64,000 nt of DNA from Aquila chrysaetos chrysaetos (taxonomy: Eukaryota > Chordata > Aves > Accipitriformes > Accipitridae): contig NC_044022.1 in the NCBI RefSeq assembly GCF_900496995.4, positions 16,010,938-16,074,937 on the forward strand, in the 5' to 3' direction. The position numbers and the translations under genes are program-made. The notes below the pieces were generated by a model. The model searched no databases. It was not told the DNA's origin and saw only the letters and a program-made list of their open reading frames with translations. This document shows, in pieces, positions 50,091 to 62,000 of the stretch (position 1 is the stretch's first letter; every line of letters starts with the position of its first letter).

Positions 50091-51053
50091 CTGTAGTGAA
50101 AGAAATCAAACCCATTTCACAGGGTGCGGACTGAGGCTTGCAGGTAAGAAAATGCAAGGGTGGATACTTGGCTCCTGACAGGTGTAGCTCTTAGGAAATG
50201 ACACAGTAATTATTGTTACTATTTACCTGACTTCTGAGTGAAGCTTCACATTTATGACAAATTAGTTAAAATAACTGGTTTCTTTGTATACCAAGGGCCC
50301 ACTTCTTCCAAGTGCTTTCTCTGGTGGCTCACTGACCTAAAGGGTGAAATTTACACTGTTGCTGTAGCTCTCTGGCTAGCAATATCTTTGGGGACCTCTT
50401 GTGGGCTCTTTTCTAAATTGCATGTTGGGTGAAGAGCGCTCAGGAAAATGTTTCCGTGTTAATTGGTAGATACATCAAAGAGCCTTTCACTTCACATGCC
50501 TGCATGTGGATTCGCAGAAGTTTGATAATAAGATGCATCTAAAAGCAACATAAAGCACAGGAAAGAAACTGCATTTTAAGAGGGGGAATTTAATCCCCGA
50601 GTGATGCTCATTAAATGCGTTGGTTTCTTTACGGAGACAGCAGTGAATATACACCATGTAAAGGAGTTCTTTGTAAGGGGGGCGGGGGGAACTTGCTGAC
50701 TGACCGTCGGTCGTGGGCTGATGTTGCTAATATACGCCTCTGAGCAAAGAGAATGACTGAGGTATTCCCTCTTCCTCCCTCTGCCATTGTTTCTATCCCT
50801 CCCCACCATCCCTACAAAGATCCCAACCCTATCTCCTTAACCCCTTCTCTCTTCCACGGCCCTTCCCTCATCCCTCCTCACACCGACACCCAGGGCAAGT
50901 GCTTTGAAGCCACGAAGTGCTGTTTCACAAAACTAATACACCGCCCTTTTCCAAGCCTCCTACATCAAGCAAGCAGCCTCTGGGCAGACTCCTCTGAGAT
51001 AGGCAACTCGCAAGTCTAATCAAGATCTAATTGATGAGAAAAGACCTGCCAGT
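50091..51053. other. Intergenic, no gene seen
   Basis: This lies between the orphan exon and the family A LTR. Pyrimidine-rich at 50755-50900. No supported exon or repeat. Confidence 0.5.
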
Positions 51054-51058
51054 GGCTC

Positions 51059-52220
51059 TGTATTGGCTTTGTGTGGCAAGGTTTTGGTAGCAGGGGGGTT
51101 ACAGGGGTGGCTTCTGTAAGAAGCTGCTGGAAGCTTCCCCTGTGTCCGACAGATCCAATACCAGCCGGCTCTGAGACAGACCTGGTGCTGGCCAAGGCCG
51201 AGCCCATCAGCAACAGTGGTAACGCCTCTGTGACAACATTTTTAAGAAGGGAAAAAAAAGTTGGGACAGATGGAAACTGCAGCCAGAGAGAGGAGTGAGA
51301 AGATGTGAGAGCACCAGCCCTGCAGCCCCCCAGGTCAGTGCAGAAGGAGGGGAGGAGATGCTCCAGGCGCCGGAGCAGAGATTCCCCTGCAGCCCGTGGG
51401 GAAGACCATGGGGAGGCAGGCTGTCCCCCTGCAGCCCAGGGAGGTCCACGGGGGGGCAGATCTCCACCTGCAGCCCGGGGAGGACCCCGCACCGGAGCAG
51501 GGGGATGCCCGAAGGAGGCTGGGACCCCATGGGAAGTCCATGCTGGAGCAGGCTCCTGGCAGGACCTGTGGTCCCGTGGAGAGAGGAGCCCAGGCTGGAG
51601 CAGGTTTGCTGGCAGGACTTGTGACCCCACGAGGGACCCACGCTGGAGCAGTCTGTGCTCCTGAAGGACTGCACGCCATGGAAAGGACCCGCGCTGGAGC
51701 AGTTTGTGAAGAACTGCAGCCCATGGGAAGGACTCACACTGGAGCAGTTCATGAAGAACTGCAGCCCGTGGGAAGGACCCACGTTGGAGAAGTTCGTGGA
51801 GGACTGTCTCCCGTGGGAGGGACCCCACGCTGGAGCAGGGGAAGAGTGGGATGAGTCCTCCCCCTGAGGAGGATGAAGCAGCAGAAAATAACGTGTGATG
51901 AACTGACCGTAAACCCCAGGTATTGGTAGAGAATCCAGGAGTGAAGCTGTGCCTGGGAAGAAGGGAGGGGTGGAGGGAAGGTGTTCTGAGATTTGGTTTT
52001 ATTTCTCATTACCCTGCTCTGGTTGATTGGTAATACAGAGTTAATTTTCCCCAAGCTGAGTCTGTTTTTCCCGTGACGGTAATTGGTGAGTGATCTCTCC
52101 TGTCCTTATCTCGACCCACAAGCTCTTTGTTATATCCTCTCTCCCCTGTCCAGCTGAGGAGGGGAGTGATACAATGGCTTTGGTGGGCACCTGGCGTCCA
52201 GCCAGGGTCAACCCTCCACA
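51059..52220 (+). mobile_element. Solo LTR, family A copy 2, inverted relative to copy 1
   Basis: It starts TGTATTGGCTTTGTGTGG and ends GGTCAACCCTCCACA, the reverse complement arrangement of the copy at 20510-21608. Flanks are GGCTC (51054-51058) and GGCTG (52221-52225), a 5-bp target duplication with one mismatch. The internal array has about seven units of 45-52 bp, each beginning near CTGGAGCAG; two 45-bp units near 51690-51785 (with GAAGAACTGCAGCCC) are absent from copy 1. Its AATAAA has decayed (GTAATACAG). Long open frames on both strands inside it are artefacts. Confidence 0.9.
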
Positions 52221-52225
52221 GGCTG

Positions 52226-53420
52226 ACAGCAGCAGGTTACACCTAGGGCTGCAGTATGCCCTCAGACCCTTCACCCTACGCCTAACTGTCCCCTGGCCTT
52301 CCCCCAGGGCCTGCCCGGTCCCTGCACACCGGCCAGAGCCCTGCGGCCCCCAGGCCGCCCAGGGGAGGCCTTGCCTGGGCAGGGCCTGCGCAGGACCCGC
52401 GGCCTGGTAGCACCTCAGGGCAAGGCCCTCTTCCAGGGCAAGGCCGAGCCCGCAGGACGGGCGCCCCGAGCTCCCTGTCCCGACCCGGGCTCGCCCGACC
52501 CCGGCCCGAGGGGAAGGAGGGCCCGAGGAAGCCGCCATGGCTACGCAGGCAGCAGCGCTGCCGCAGCGCCCGCTTCCGCCTCGGTAGCCGTCATGGCGGA
52601 CACGCTCGCCTCCCTCACGTGACAGCCCCGCCACCCCTCTCTATGGTAAGCCCTCGGTCTGCGGCGGCTTCCGTCACGTTGTGTCGCTGGTTCCCGCGCG
52701 GTGCCTTGTGGGCGCTTGGCGGAATTATGGTGGTGGCGTAGGGCCTGGTTGCGCAGGGCGGGGGGAGGCCGCGGAGTAAGTACGCGGGGAGGCGGTGGGC
52801 GAGCGAACTGGCCGGGGGGGAGGGAGGCCGTGCCCGGGAGGGCTGTGCTGGGGTCCCTGAGGGGGAAGAAGGCGGCCCTGGGGCGGGGGGTGCTGGGGTC
52901 CCTGCGAGGGGACGGGCTGCGGCCGGCTCGGCGGGCCGGGGCGCGAAGGGGGCCCGGGGGGCAGCTGGGGCGGGCGAGGGGCAGCGTGTCTGTGGAGGAC
53001 AGCGGAGCGTGGTTGGGTTGGGGGGCGAAGGGGCGGCCGGCCTCACGGCGGAGCCCGGTGGGAGCAGGCGGGAGCTCCAGCCCCGCTGCTGCGGGTCGGG
53101 GTGTCGGCGGGGGGGGCCGGGGCCGGAGCTCGGGTTCGGGCTCCCCCGTGAGGGCGGTGCGGAGCGGCCGGCTGTGGCGCGGCCCTGCGTGGCCAAGGCA
53201 GTTCGGCTCCAGGCCGGGCCCGGTCGCTTTCTCTTGGCTAACAACCCCTGCGTGGCCGGTCCTGTCTTCGTGTAGCGCTGCAGAGGCCTCTCCGGGGCTG
53301 TGTTTCGGAAACCTAAGCAGTCAGTGTGACGGTCCCCGAGGGGTTTCAGGTTGAGCTTGGGTCCTTTAAGGACGAGCCGAATAGAAACTGACTTAAGAGA
53401 AGGAGGCACAGTTTCCAGGG
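52226..53420 (+). promoter_or_regulatory. CWC15: CpG island promoter of CWC15
   Basis: A dense CpG island begins directly after the LTR and runs past the presumed transcription start. There is no TATA box, as usual for housekeeping genes. The stretch around 52.66-52.74 kb (TTCCCGCGCGGTGCCTTGTG) resembles a core promoter or first exon; CCTTGTGGG there resembles part of a ZNF143-type element. Long open frames here are CpG-island artefacts. Confidence 0.7.
52640..52775 (+). other. CWC15: Probable non-coding first exon of CWC15
   Basis: A strong donor (CGGA|GTAAGTACG) at 52776 lies in the CpG island and would join the exon starting at 54787, which has eight 5' UTR bases before the ATG. The start of this exon is a guess. 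Confidence 0.45.
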
Positions 53421-54786
53421 GATTTGTTAATGCTTCATGAAACTGTGCGGCCGCATTAGATGTGGTTCTTTATAATTTTAACACTGAAGTCATGTGTTTT
53501 GTGATCTCATTAAAAGTGAAAAAATAACAAATAATGCAAGCAGAGCATAAATAACTTTTATTTGTGTATCACAAAAGCATATGGAGCAATATCACTTTTT
53601 TTCTTTGCTTTTTAATATTCTTTAATATGTTCTCTTGTCATCCTTTAACATCTGACCTTCTGGTTGGTAGGACTGGTGCCTTTATGTATCTCTGCAGACG
53701 TATCTCTCTTGTCTCTTGTGTATCTTTAGTCTGTGGTTAATGGATGTGTGTGCCTTGGTGAAGCAGGAATGAGCATAGTTTCAGATAGTAGATTTAAGAT
53801 GGCGCTGGTTGATCATGCAGGGGGTTTTGGCATTGGTTAACCATCTTAAACTCTTGGCACAGTGGTTTGGGATTGCAAGGTCTCCAGCTCCTGTCCAGCA
53901 GTGCTGAACACAGTGCATGCTGACAGGGTGTCTGCATGGCTGAGGCTGGTTGGGGTCTGTTTCACTCCTTTGCCACAGAGGAATCGACAGTAGCGATTCA
54001 TTTTTTAGGACATGCTGGCAGTATGTGAGTTCTTGCAGTTTCTAAGTGAGAGCTGGTGAAAACTTCTGCATTTGTCTGAGCTTTTTTAATTGCACTTGTT
54101 TACGTAAGGGTAAAGCTGTCTCCTACCAGGGAACATTAAGCCTAGGCCTTCAGAAGGTTTTGCTGGCCAGCTGGAGCTCTGCGCAGGTCGGTCCCAAAGG
54201 AGTGTGCTGCAGTATTAATGGCAGTGCTGTGCCTGTGCTAAAGAACTGAATGGGGCCATGATGAGGGCTGGAGCTTTCAAGTTGCATGATCTTCATCAAT
54301 ATATAATTATCAACACCATCCTAGGCATGGTATGGTCTGTGTCAGCCAGCATTTCTGGTGATGATACCTAGATATGGTTTGGGGAATAATGGAGGGGTCA
54401 TTCCCAGTAGGCAGTCTTTTTTGGCTGTCATTTTTCAGGAGGGGAAAGAGTTTAGTTACAAGACTGTACGACTTGCCTTAAGGATAGGAGACCAGCTCCT
54501 GGCTGGTTTTATTTAACTTACAAATGTAGGTTGGTATTTTTAGGTTAGTCTGTGTATCGTCTTTCAAGCATGTTGGAAAAGACTTTGTTTTGAAAATCTG
54601 AATAGATTCTGTCAGTTTTGTCAAAAAAAAGCTCCTTAAATTTCAAGGACCGTGAGACGAGTGATAGCTGGTATTCTGTAGTAGGACTTGTCATTGCTTC
54701 TACAGTGCCAGGAACAAAGTAGCTTCTGGTGAATGTCTTCCACTGTAAGTTGTAGTAATGACTGTCTTTATTCCTTGATTCTGTAG

Positions 54787-54925
54787 CACTTAAAATGACA
54801 ACAGCAGCAAGACCAACATTTGAACCTGCGAGAGGAGGAAGAGGAAAAGGTGAAGGAGACTTAAGTCAGCTATCCAAACAATATTCCAGCAGAGACCTTC
54901 CTTCTCATACTAAAATCAAATACAG
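54787..54925 (+). CDS. CWC15: CWC15 first coding exon
   Basis: Acceptor TTGATTCTGTAG ends at 54786. Eight UTR bases are followed by the ATG at 54795. Coding ends with SHTKIKY plus two bases of Arg before GTTAGT. Confidence 0.95.
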
Positions 54926-57900
54926 GTTAGTATTGGTTTTTTTGGTCTTACGGCAAAACAGGCTGGGAATGATTCTTTTATTATGAGTGGTACTCTGAAA
55001 TTTTCACAATAGGTGTTGATGTGCTTGACACTGAGCAGATGCCAGAGATTGTGCGACAGGGTTGAATGAATGGGCTGAAAGTGTAAGTCTCTAAAACAGA
55101 CCTAGGAGATTGAATGCATTGCAAGTGATTGGAGAGGTTTAATTTTAGTGGTATTTATTACTGCTTATGGAATTGAATTGTCAGAAGAAGGTGAGCTTTG
55201 GAGACCAAGCATTTCAGGCAGTGGAGTGGAAAGAAAGTTGTCACTGGGACTGAGCCACGGAGGGTGCTGTCACTTGCAGAGCAAGATGGGATAAGAGGAG
55301 CGAAGTTGAGCATGTCTTACATGATGTGGTTTTCCTGCTTTTATTTGGCAAGGAATCACTTGGGAAGGGCATTAAAAGGAGGCAGGGAAGTCATGGAATA
55401 GCACTCAGGTAGTAGTACATGTTGGAAGAGCTGATGTTAAACACTGTAGGTGGTTCATCCAGGTCCTAGGAGAGGAAATTGCTTTAATCAGTGGGAAAGA
55501 TAATGGGATCTTAGGAATATTTTCCTCTGTTTGAAATGCATAATAAATCTTCATTATCCTTTTGAAAGATTAAATGAAATCTGGAGTCAATGTGATACAG
55601 ACACCTAGAATTTAAATCAAATATGTCAGCCTAGAAATGATCTTTTTATGGAACTGATGTTACTCTTGTCAGTGAAATTACTATTAAGGTTTTACATTTG
55701 CACTTTTTTGTGCAGATGTTTACCCTTTCATCTCTTTCCTCCTGCCCATTTGGTTTTTAAGAATATGTATGGATAAGGAAGTTGGGGTGTTTTGGAGAAT
55801 GGCAAAATCAACAGCACAAAAAGTGCTGTCAAATGCATTTTGTTGTTATGGGAAAAATTGCTGGTGTGGTTTGTTTCTTTAAACAAAAGCAGTGTTTGGA
55901 ACACCAGTCTGTTGCTTTGAAAGAAGTGTGTGGGGACAAATATGTACAGGAATATACAATGTATGTTTTAACAAATCCCTCCATGTGCGTGAGAGAGAGA
56001 GTCGGAGGGGGCATTAAGTGTCTTCTGTTCTTTCTCCCAAATACCTAATACAAAGTTGTCTTTGTTAAATTGCCAGGACTGCATCATTGCAGGAAAAGGT
56101 CAGTGTTTCAGTCCCGCTCATGTTCACTTGAACGACACAGGGTTTGGGGGGATTTTGCAGCTGTATCAGGGATTCCAAGTTCAGGTTTTTAATTACAAAA
56201 GTAAATGAAATACTTCATCATAAAGACAGGCTGTGCACACAATGTGTTTATAATGGCTTCAGTCTGGGTTTCTTCCAGGCACTCTTATTTCCAGCACTGG
56301 GTTCACAGAAAGGTGAAAGGAGTTGCTGTTTGTTTTTATTCATTAGTTCTTTTCAAGATTTCCACAGAAAATTCAGTGCTCTCTAGGTGGAACTTATTGT
56401 GACTCAAATATAAATACTCTGTTGCTTTTGGCCATTGTGTGTTATATAAAAGAGGGAAAAACATGTATTTGCAATTTGTGTCACTAAAGCTAGTGTTTTG
56501 CTTGTTCTCCCAACTTTTTTAACGGTCATGGGAGGTTATCTGGTATGGCTCTTGGAGGGGAAAAGGTTTATGAAAAGTTTGCTCTAGCCTTAGAGACTAG
56601 GTTTGCAGCAGCAATTTCGAATGATAAAACAGTGAGGAAAGTTGACCATAATGCTTGTGGGTGTCTGCTAGGACACTGGGCTTGGACTGCTGGAGAAGGA
56701 AGATTTAGACATAGCTACAAAAGGTAGATGTAGTCATCCTGGTTTTGTAGGAATTTATGTACGGTCTTTTAATTCATTTGAGAGCCACTGGAAGGAGCCT
56801 GTGTGTGTGACATTGCATGTCTGTGTGTGTGTAATGCATACAGAGAAGGGGGCTGATGAAGAGAGAATAAACAAACACATGCCTACATGGTGCCCAGTTC
56901 TTATTCTCTATACTTACCTGTTCACCCCAGGATTTATTGGCCTCCTTGAAAAAAATTGCTCCCAGCTGCAGACTGTCAACTTCAGCAATTTTTCCCCCCT
57001 CATGTTGTTTTAGACAGACCACTCAGGATGCTCCTGAAGAGGTGCGTAACCGTGATTTCAGAAGGGAGCTAGAGGAGAGAGAACGGGTTGCTGCAAGAGA
57101 AAAGAATAGAGACAGACCAACCAGAGGTAAAAACAAAGAAACAAAAATCTTAATACCTTTGTGTGGCATTGCTCTTGCACAAAACTTGGTGTTGTAAGAA
57201 TTTCGCGGGTTGCAGACAGCACATTATGAGAGTAGAATTTAGGGTATTGGTCTGATAGTTCAGAGCTGTTGACCTGCACGGGAATGTCCGCTGGCTTTCG
57301 TGCTGGCTTCATGCTAGCAGAAATCTAGGCCAGCCAGTAGAATAGCATAGGCCATCATGCAGGCCAGCTGATACCATATGATTGTAATGAATTGGCAACA
57401 AGTATGTACAGCTAATAAAGGGCTTTTTTTTTGTACTTGGACAAGCGAGACAGAAAGGAGATGGGGAATGACTCATCTTCTAGTGTTACAGCACCAGTGT
57501 AACAATAAATCCGTTTTTAAAGTATGCAGTTCTGTTCAGATATAGTGAAGTGATAATTAAAATGAAAATCAAAGGGGGGGTTGAGAAATACTCATTTTTA
57601 GTATTAAGCTTGACAGAATTTAGCTACTTTAGGTTTAGCTGTGAAGGTATTGTGAGGCTTTCAAATTCACAGATGAAAAGCAGATGTGGTTTGGACCAAG
57701 CTAGCCAACAGTAATGCTTTGGGGTGGTCCTTGAATGGGAACCCTCCAGTTGGTTATATAGAATAAGGATATTTCTCCACACGTTTTTCTTCTGCTATTC
57801 TTTCTTCTTGAAATAATGACTTCAAAAAACTTCTGGAGGCCAAATTGTAAGTTTGGGGATGTTATTGCTTCCCTTGAGGATACCTACAGGGGAGGAATTA

Positions 57901-59040
57901 GCATGGGCATTAAGATTGAGAAGTGAGAAAAAAGTAAGCATGAGCTTGTGTCTCTTACTCTAATGCAAGACAAATTGTTTGTGAAGATTTTTGCTTTCTG
58001 ACATTAGATGCTGTTAAATGAAGTGACTTAGTCACTCTTCTTTTTAAATCTTATGCCATAGAACACACAACTTCATCTTCTGTGTCTAAGAAGCCTCGGC
58101 TAGACCAGATTCCTGCAGCAAATCTTGATGCAGACGATCCTCTTACTGATGTATGTATCTTCTTTTCTGTCTTCTTTCCTTTCATTGTCTTGCCTTCAGG
58201 ATTCACCGTTAATAAAATATGTACTTTTAGGTCTGCTAAAGATTTAAGACAGGTTCCGATGTATCTTCCTTTCACAGTTACTCTACTGTGGTGGAAGTCC
58301 AGAGTGGTTCAGAGGATTCTGGTCCATGCTGTAATGGTATTCTTAGAAAGCACACAAAAACTAGGGAACTGAAAATACCACTTGAAGTGTGGGGAATGGG
58401 TGACTTTTTAGATTTGGTCAACTACTGGGTTAGTTAGAATTCCCCAAAGGTAGAACTGTTGAGATACACTGACTGTCTGCATGAGCAATGGATTCTTGCT
58501 CTTGGCTCCTCTCTTCATCCTGATGTCTAGGATTTAGGTCTAAGGCTTGACAATAAGCTCAGGGGTTTTTTAATCCTGTTACATTTGTTCCCAACAATAT
58601 TGGATGGGCTATTCGGGCACACTATTATAATGAATTATGTTACAGTGATTAGTGGGGACAGCCATTCTCTAGAATCTGTCAGCTATGTAGCATTTGAATT
58701 ATAAAAAAAATAATTGCAGTCCTCCAAAAAGCACAAACATGTTTTTGTCTTGACTTTACTGTACAAGAGCAAATAAACCATTTGTATTGTATTTGCTGGT
58801 GCTACTCCAAGCACCCAAGTACTTCAGAAATCAACCAGCAGCAAATTGCAGCCTTAGCTGGGCAGACCAGGACTGTTTTTATTAAATGAAATGAGCAAGC
58901 TGCTTCTTGTTTCCTTTTGTTGCTATTAGGAAGATGATGAAGATGAGGACTTGGAAGACAGTGATGATGATGACACTGCAGCTCTTCTGGCTGAACTGGA
59001 AAAAATCAAGAAAGAACGAGCTGAGGAGCAGGCTCGAAAG
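54795..59040 (+). CDS. CWC15: CWC15 spliceosome-associated protein (3' end outside window)
   Basis: Four coding exons in the window (54795-54925, 57014-57126, 58062-58150, 58930-59040) join in phase to give 148 residues of a protein that is about 229 residues in human. CWC15 (Cwf15) belongs to the Prp19-associated set and stays in the catalytic spliceosome in the nucleus, threading along the RNA/protein core. The N-terminus [20 protein letters not shown] is its hallmark. It is followed by a basic region ([20 protein letters not shown]), [19 protein letters not shown], an acidic run ([15 protein letters not shown]) and a charged coiled-coil-like helix ending ERAEEQARK. The start is fixed by the conserved N-terminus eight bases after the acceptor. 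The remaining ~80 residues must lie to the right. Divergent from ENDOD1. Confidence 0.97.
57014..57126 (+). CDS. CWC15: CWC15 coding exon
   Basis: Acceptor TTGTTTTAG ends at 57013; the GTAAAA donor begins at 57127. Encodes [19 protein letters not shown] and on to NRDRPTR, leaving one base of a Glu codon. Confidence 0.95.
58062..58150 (+). CDS. CWC15: CWC15 coding exon
   Basis: Acceptor ATGCCATAG ends at 58061; the GTATGT donor begins at 58151. Encodes [20 protein letters not shown] then [10 protein letters not shown], phase 0 out. Confidence 0.95.
58930..59040 (+). CDS. CWC15: CWC15 coding exon
   Basis: Acceptor TTGCTATTAG ends at 58929; the GTAAAA donor begins at 59041. 37 codons: an acidic Asp/Glu run, then [20 protein letters not shown] and ARK. 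Confidence 0.95.
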
Positions 59041-62000
59041 GTAAAATCTCGCCCATTAAAGAGCATCTGTTTTTTGCAAACTGGTGTTTATTAAAACTGG
59101 TGTGCCTTAAGTACTTAGGATGAGTGAGAACTGGTAAACAAAGTAAGTGCCCTTCAAAACTTGTGTCAAGTGTGATGGGTTTGTTCTTCTATTTTGTCAA
59201 GAATTATTTTCTTTAGTAGACATACTGAACATTTTACTCACTAAAACATTTTATTTGCTTTCCTAACACTTTGTAGAGGCAGTGAGTCAAGATAATCTTG
59301 CTTCTTGTATGCAAGTCCTTCTCTGAAGACGGCTATCATACCAAACTATATAGTTGTATTAGTGACTTACATACTGTCCAGTGTAATTTCATTTGTTAAC
59401 TAGCTTTTATGAAACAAGAAATACGATTTTTATTTATGAAATAAAAATCTGTGCTTTTTGATGCTTTTTCTAACGGCTGCAAGTTTTATACAGTAGTTGC
59501 TCTTTCACAGCATTGGTGCTGTGCTGCCTTGGCAAGGAGCACCAGTTGTAACTATAAGACCAGAACTGTTTTCATGTGATTATACACAGGTGAGTTTGTT
59601 TGAGAAATGTCTCCACAAAAATGAATAATAATACGGCAGTCTTTTCAGAACTTGGAAGGTCAACTCACATGTAGCCTTCATACCTCCCTATAATCTCTCT
59701 ACAGATAGAAACACCATGTTCTGCCCTTGAAAGGGGAGGGAAGGCCCTATAGTTGAGATTGTTTTCTCGTGAGCGGGATGGAATCCTATGCTGTTGGCTC
59801 CTCCACCTCCTTGGTGTAAGAGATTGTTGGGATGCAGTGCATTAGCAAAATTCCTGATTGATGAATGGACTTCTAGGGACTGTTTCTGGAGATAATCTGT
59901 GTTGTCAAACTAATCAGGACTTAAGATGAACTGTAGTAGCTCTAACATTGTATTGCAACAGAGTTTATAGAGTCCAGGTGTTTCATCTGCACTACTGAAA
60001 TGCTCTACCTCTGGTGGTGCAACAGGAGTGGTGGATATGTGCAGCATTCCCTCTTCTGCTTTTTAGTAAGCACTTTCTTCCTTTGAGTAGGGCTTAAGTT
60101 GTTTTAGTGCTTTTGAAAAATGTTGCATGCTTCAATTTGAGTAGTTTTGTATGTTTTTATAAGTAGATTCTCCATTAGTGTAAAAAACAAAAAACCCAAA
60201 GCAAACAAACAAAAACCCCATCCAACCCCCTCCCCCGAAAAAGCTATCTGTCATCTTTGTATAAGGTAATCTGAGGTGTTTTTTAGAACATGCTGAATAA
60301 ACATATAAATGCTGATCAGGAGGGTAATCAAAGGCTGCTGTGACAACTTAATGTTTTGGTGCCTTATAACCTTTTCTCTAGTTTAACAGACACGCTTATA
60401 GTTTAATGTTTTTCATTAATATTCTCCAGTAGAGTTAACTGGCAGTGAACAGGGCGTAGTATCTCGCAGACGCTAGGAACAGCTAGGAGAGGATAATGTT
60501 TTAACTGCTGTAGGCAGCAATGTAGTGCTTACCTACTCTTGGCTAACAATATAGAAATTTACCTTTAGAATCAGCAAGGCCTGTAAAACCAGTGAGCTCT
60601 GCAATTTTGGAGTTAAGTACTTTGGAAGGCTAAAAGCTGTATCATGCTGCTTCAGTGCAGAAATTTTGCTGTAGAAGACTGTTGATACTTGATTCTCCAT
60701 CTGGCCTGTGAATAGTCTTTTACATTAAAGTGTGTCTGAAAGTGTTTCTCGTCTCTTTATCTAGGCATTTGAAGCACATCACGCAGCAATGAAATTGTGT
60801 TCTGCAGTAATAACATGGTGAAAATTACTTAAAAACACTGGCAACAATTCTTGCGTGTATTCCTGTGTGAAATATACTAAACTACAAATTAAGGGTAACA
60901 ACGTGTAGGAAGGACTTCTACGTCAGCTTACTTCAGCTGTCCTTGCACAGTGCTTAAAATGAAAGTTTAGTTCTGTATGGATTTTTCACTTTGCCTGATA
61001 GTTGAAATTATACATCTAGATTAAACAGCATAACTTGTCACATTTCAGTGTAGAAAACGTGCATTAGGAAAATAATGGTAATAAAATGCAGCACAGACAA
61101 CCAAATGCCTGCTTCCCTGTGTGTAGAAAGCAGGAGTTATAATCTCTATGAAATTCTTATTTTGTCACTAGAGGGTGCTAAAAGCTATGAAGTATTTAGT
61201 ATAGCACTTGCTTTATTTTGCTGTCTCCAAACTGGTATTATTTTTTACCTTTATGAATGTCCTCCTTCCCCCAGAAGCAGGGTTTATAATGTCCAATGCT
61301 GTGTGCATACTGAATACATGCACGGTTATCTGAAATGAATATGTTTTGTTTCTTCCTAAAAATTAGTATTAGTTGTTTGCAATAGTGCACACTATTGCAC
61401 ACTCACTACGTACTCTGTTCATCCTTTCACCAGTTGGTTGCAGATAGGCTTTCTTAAAAATTGACATCTTCCATAAATAGTGGGTGCTCTATAGGTACTT
61501 GGAATTTTATTTTCTTGGGTTTTTTTGAGAGTAGGAAACTAAGACTACGTTGGTGGAAAATGTAAAAACCAAGGGTGGGCATAGCCTTGGAAAGAGTCTT
61601 TAGGACTAAGGATCTCCTTAGGAAAGATCACTTAAGTATGTTGGCTTTAGGTGCAATCTGTTTAGATTATGCCTTGTTTTCCATGGCTTTGAAATAAGGT
61701 GTTACTGGCAAAGCATTTTACAGCAATTTTATATAAATCCCTTTTCCCTTCAGATATGTGGGATTACATATTATTATGTCTTGCAAACCGTAATTTAAAC
61801 CTAATTTTGTAAGTAGCCTTATATTAGTCATCCAGCTGACTTGAGGATAAAATCTCATGTAAAATCTTAATTATGTAGTCGCTGTTAGTCCTAATCCATG
61901 TACAGGGATGGTTTATCTGCTGAAACGCTGCTGTCCCTAGTAGGCAGCGTGGGTAAACTAGTGGCAAGGCAAAGGGAAACTACAGAGTGAATGCCTGTTC

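Noticed and set aside
49996-50143. Plus-strand exon ending at CAG|GTAAGA opposite the second orphan exon
   Set aside because: All three plus-strand frames hit stops within the acceptor-to-donor interval, while the minus-strand frame is open throughout.
51016-51867. Open frames of up to 270 codons on both strands
   Set aside because: Same LTR array as above; frames overlap on both strands and end with the repeat.
52041-53409. 197-, 217- and 264-residue frames around the CWC15 promoter
   Set aside because: CpG-island artefacts; they overlap the non-coding first exon and promoter and run through GC homopolymers.
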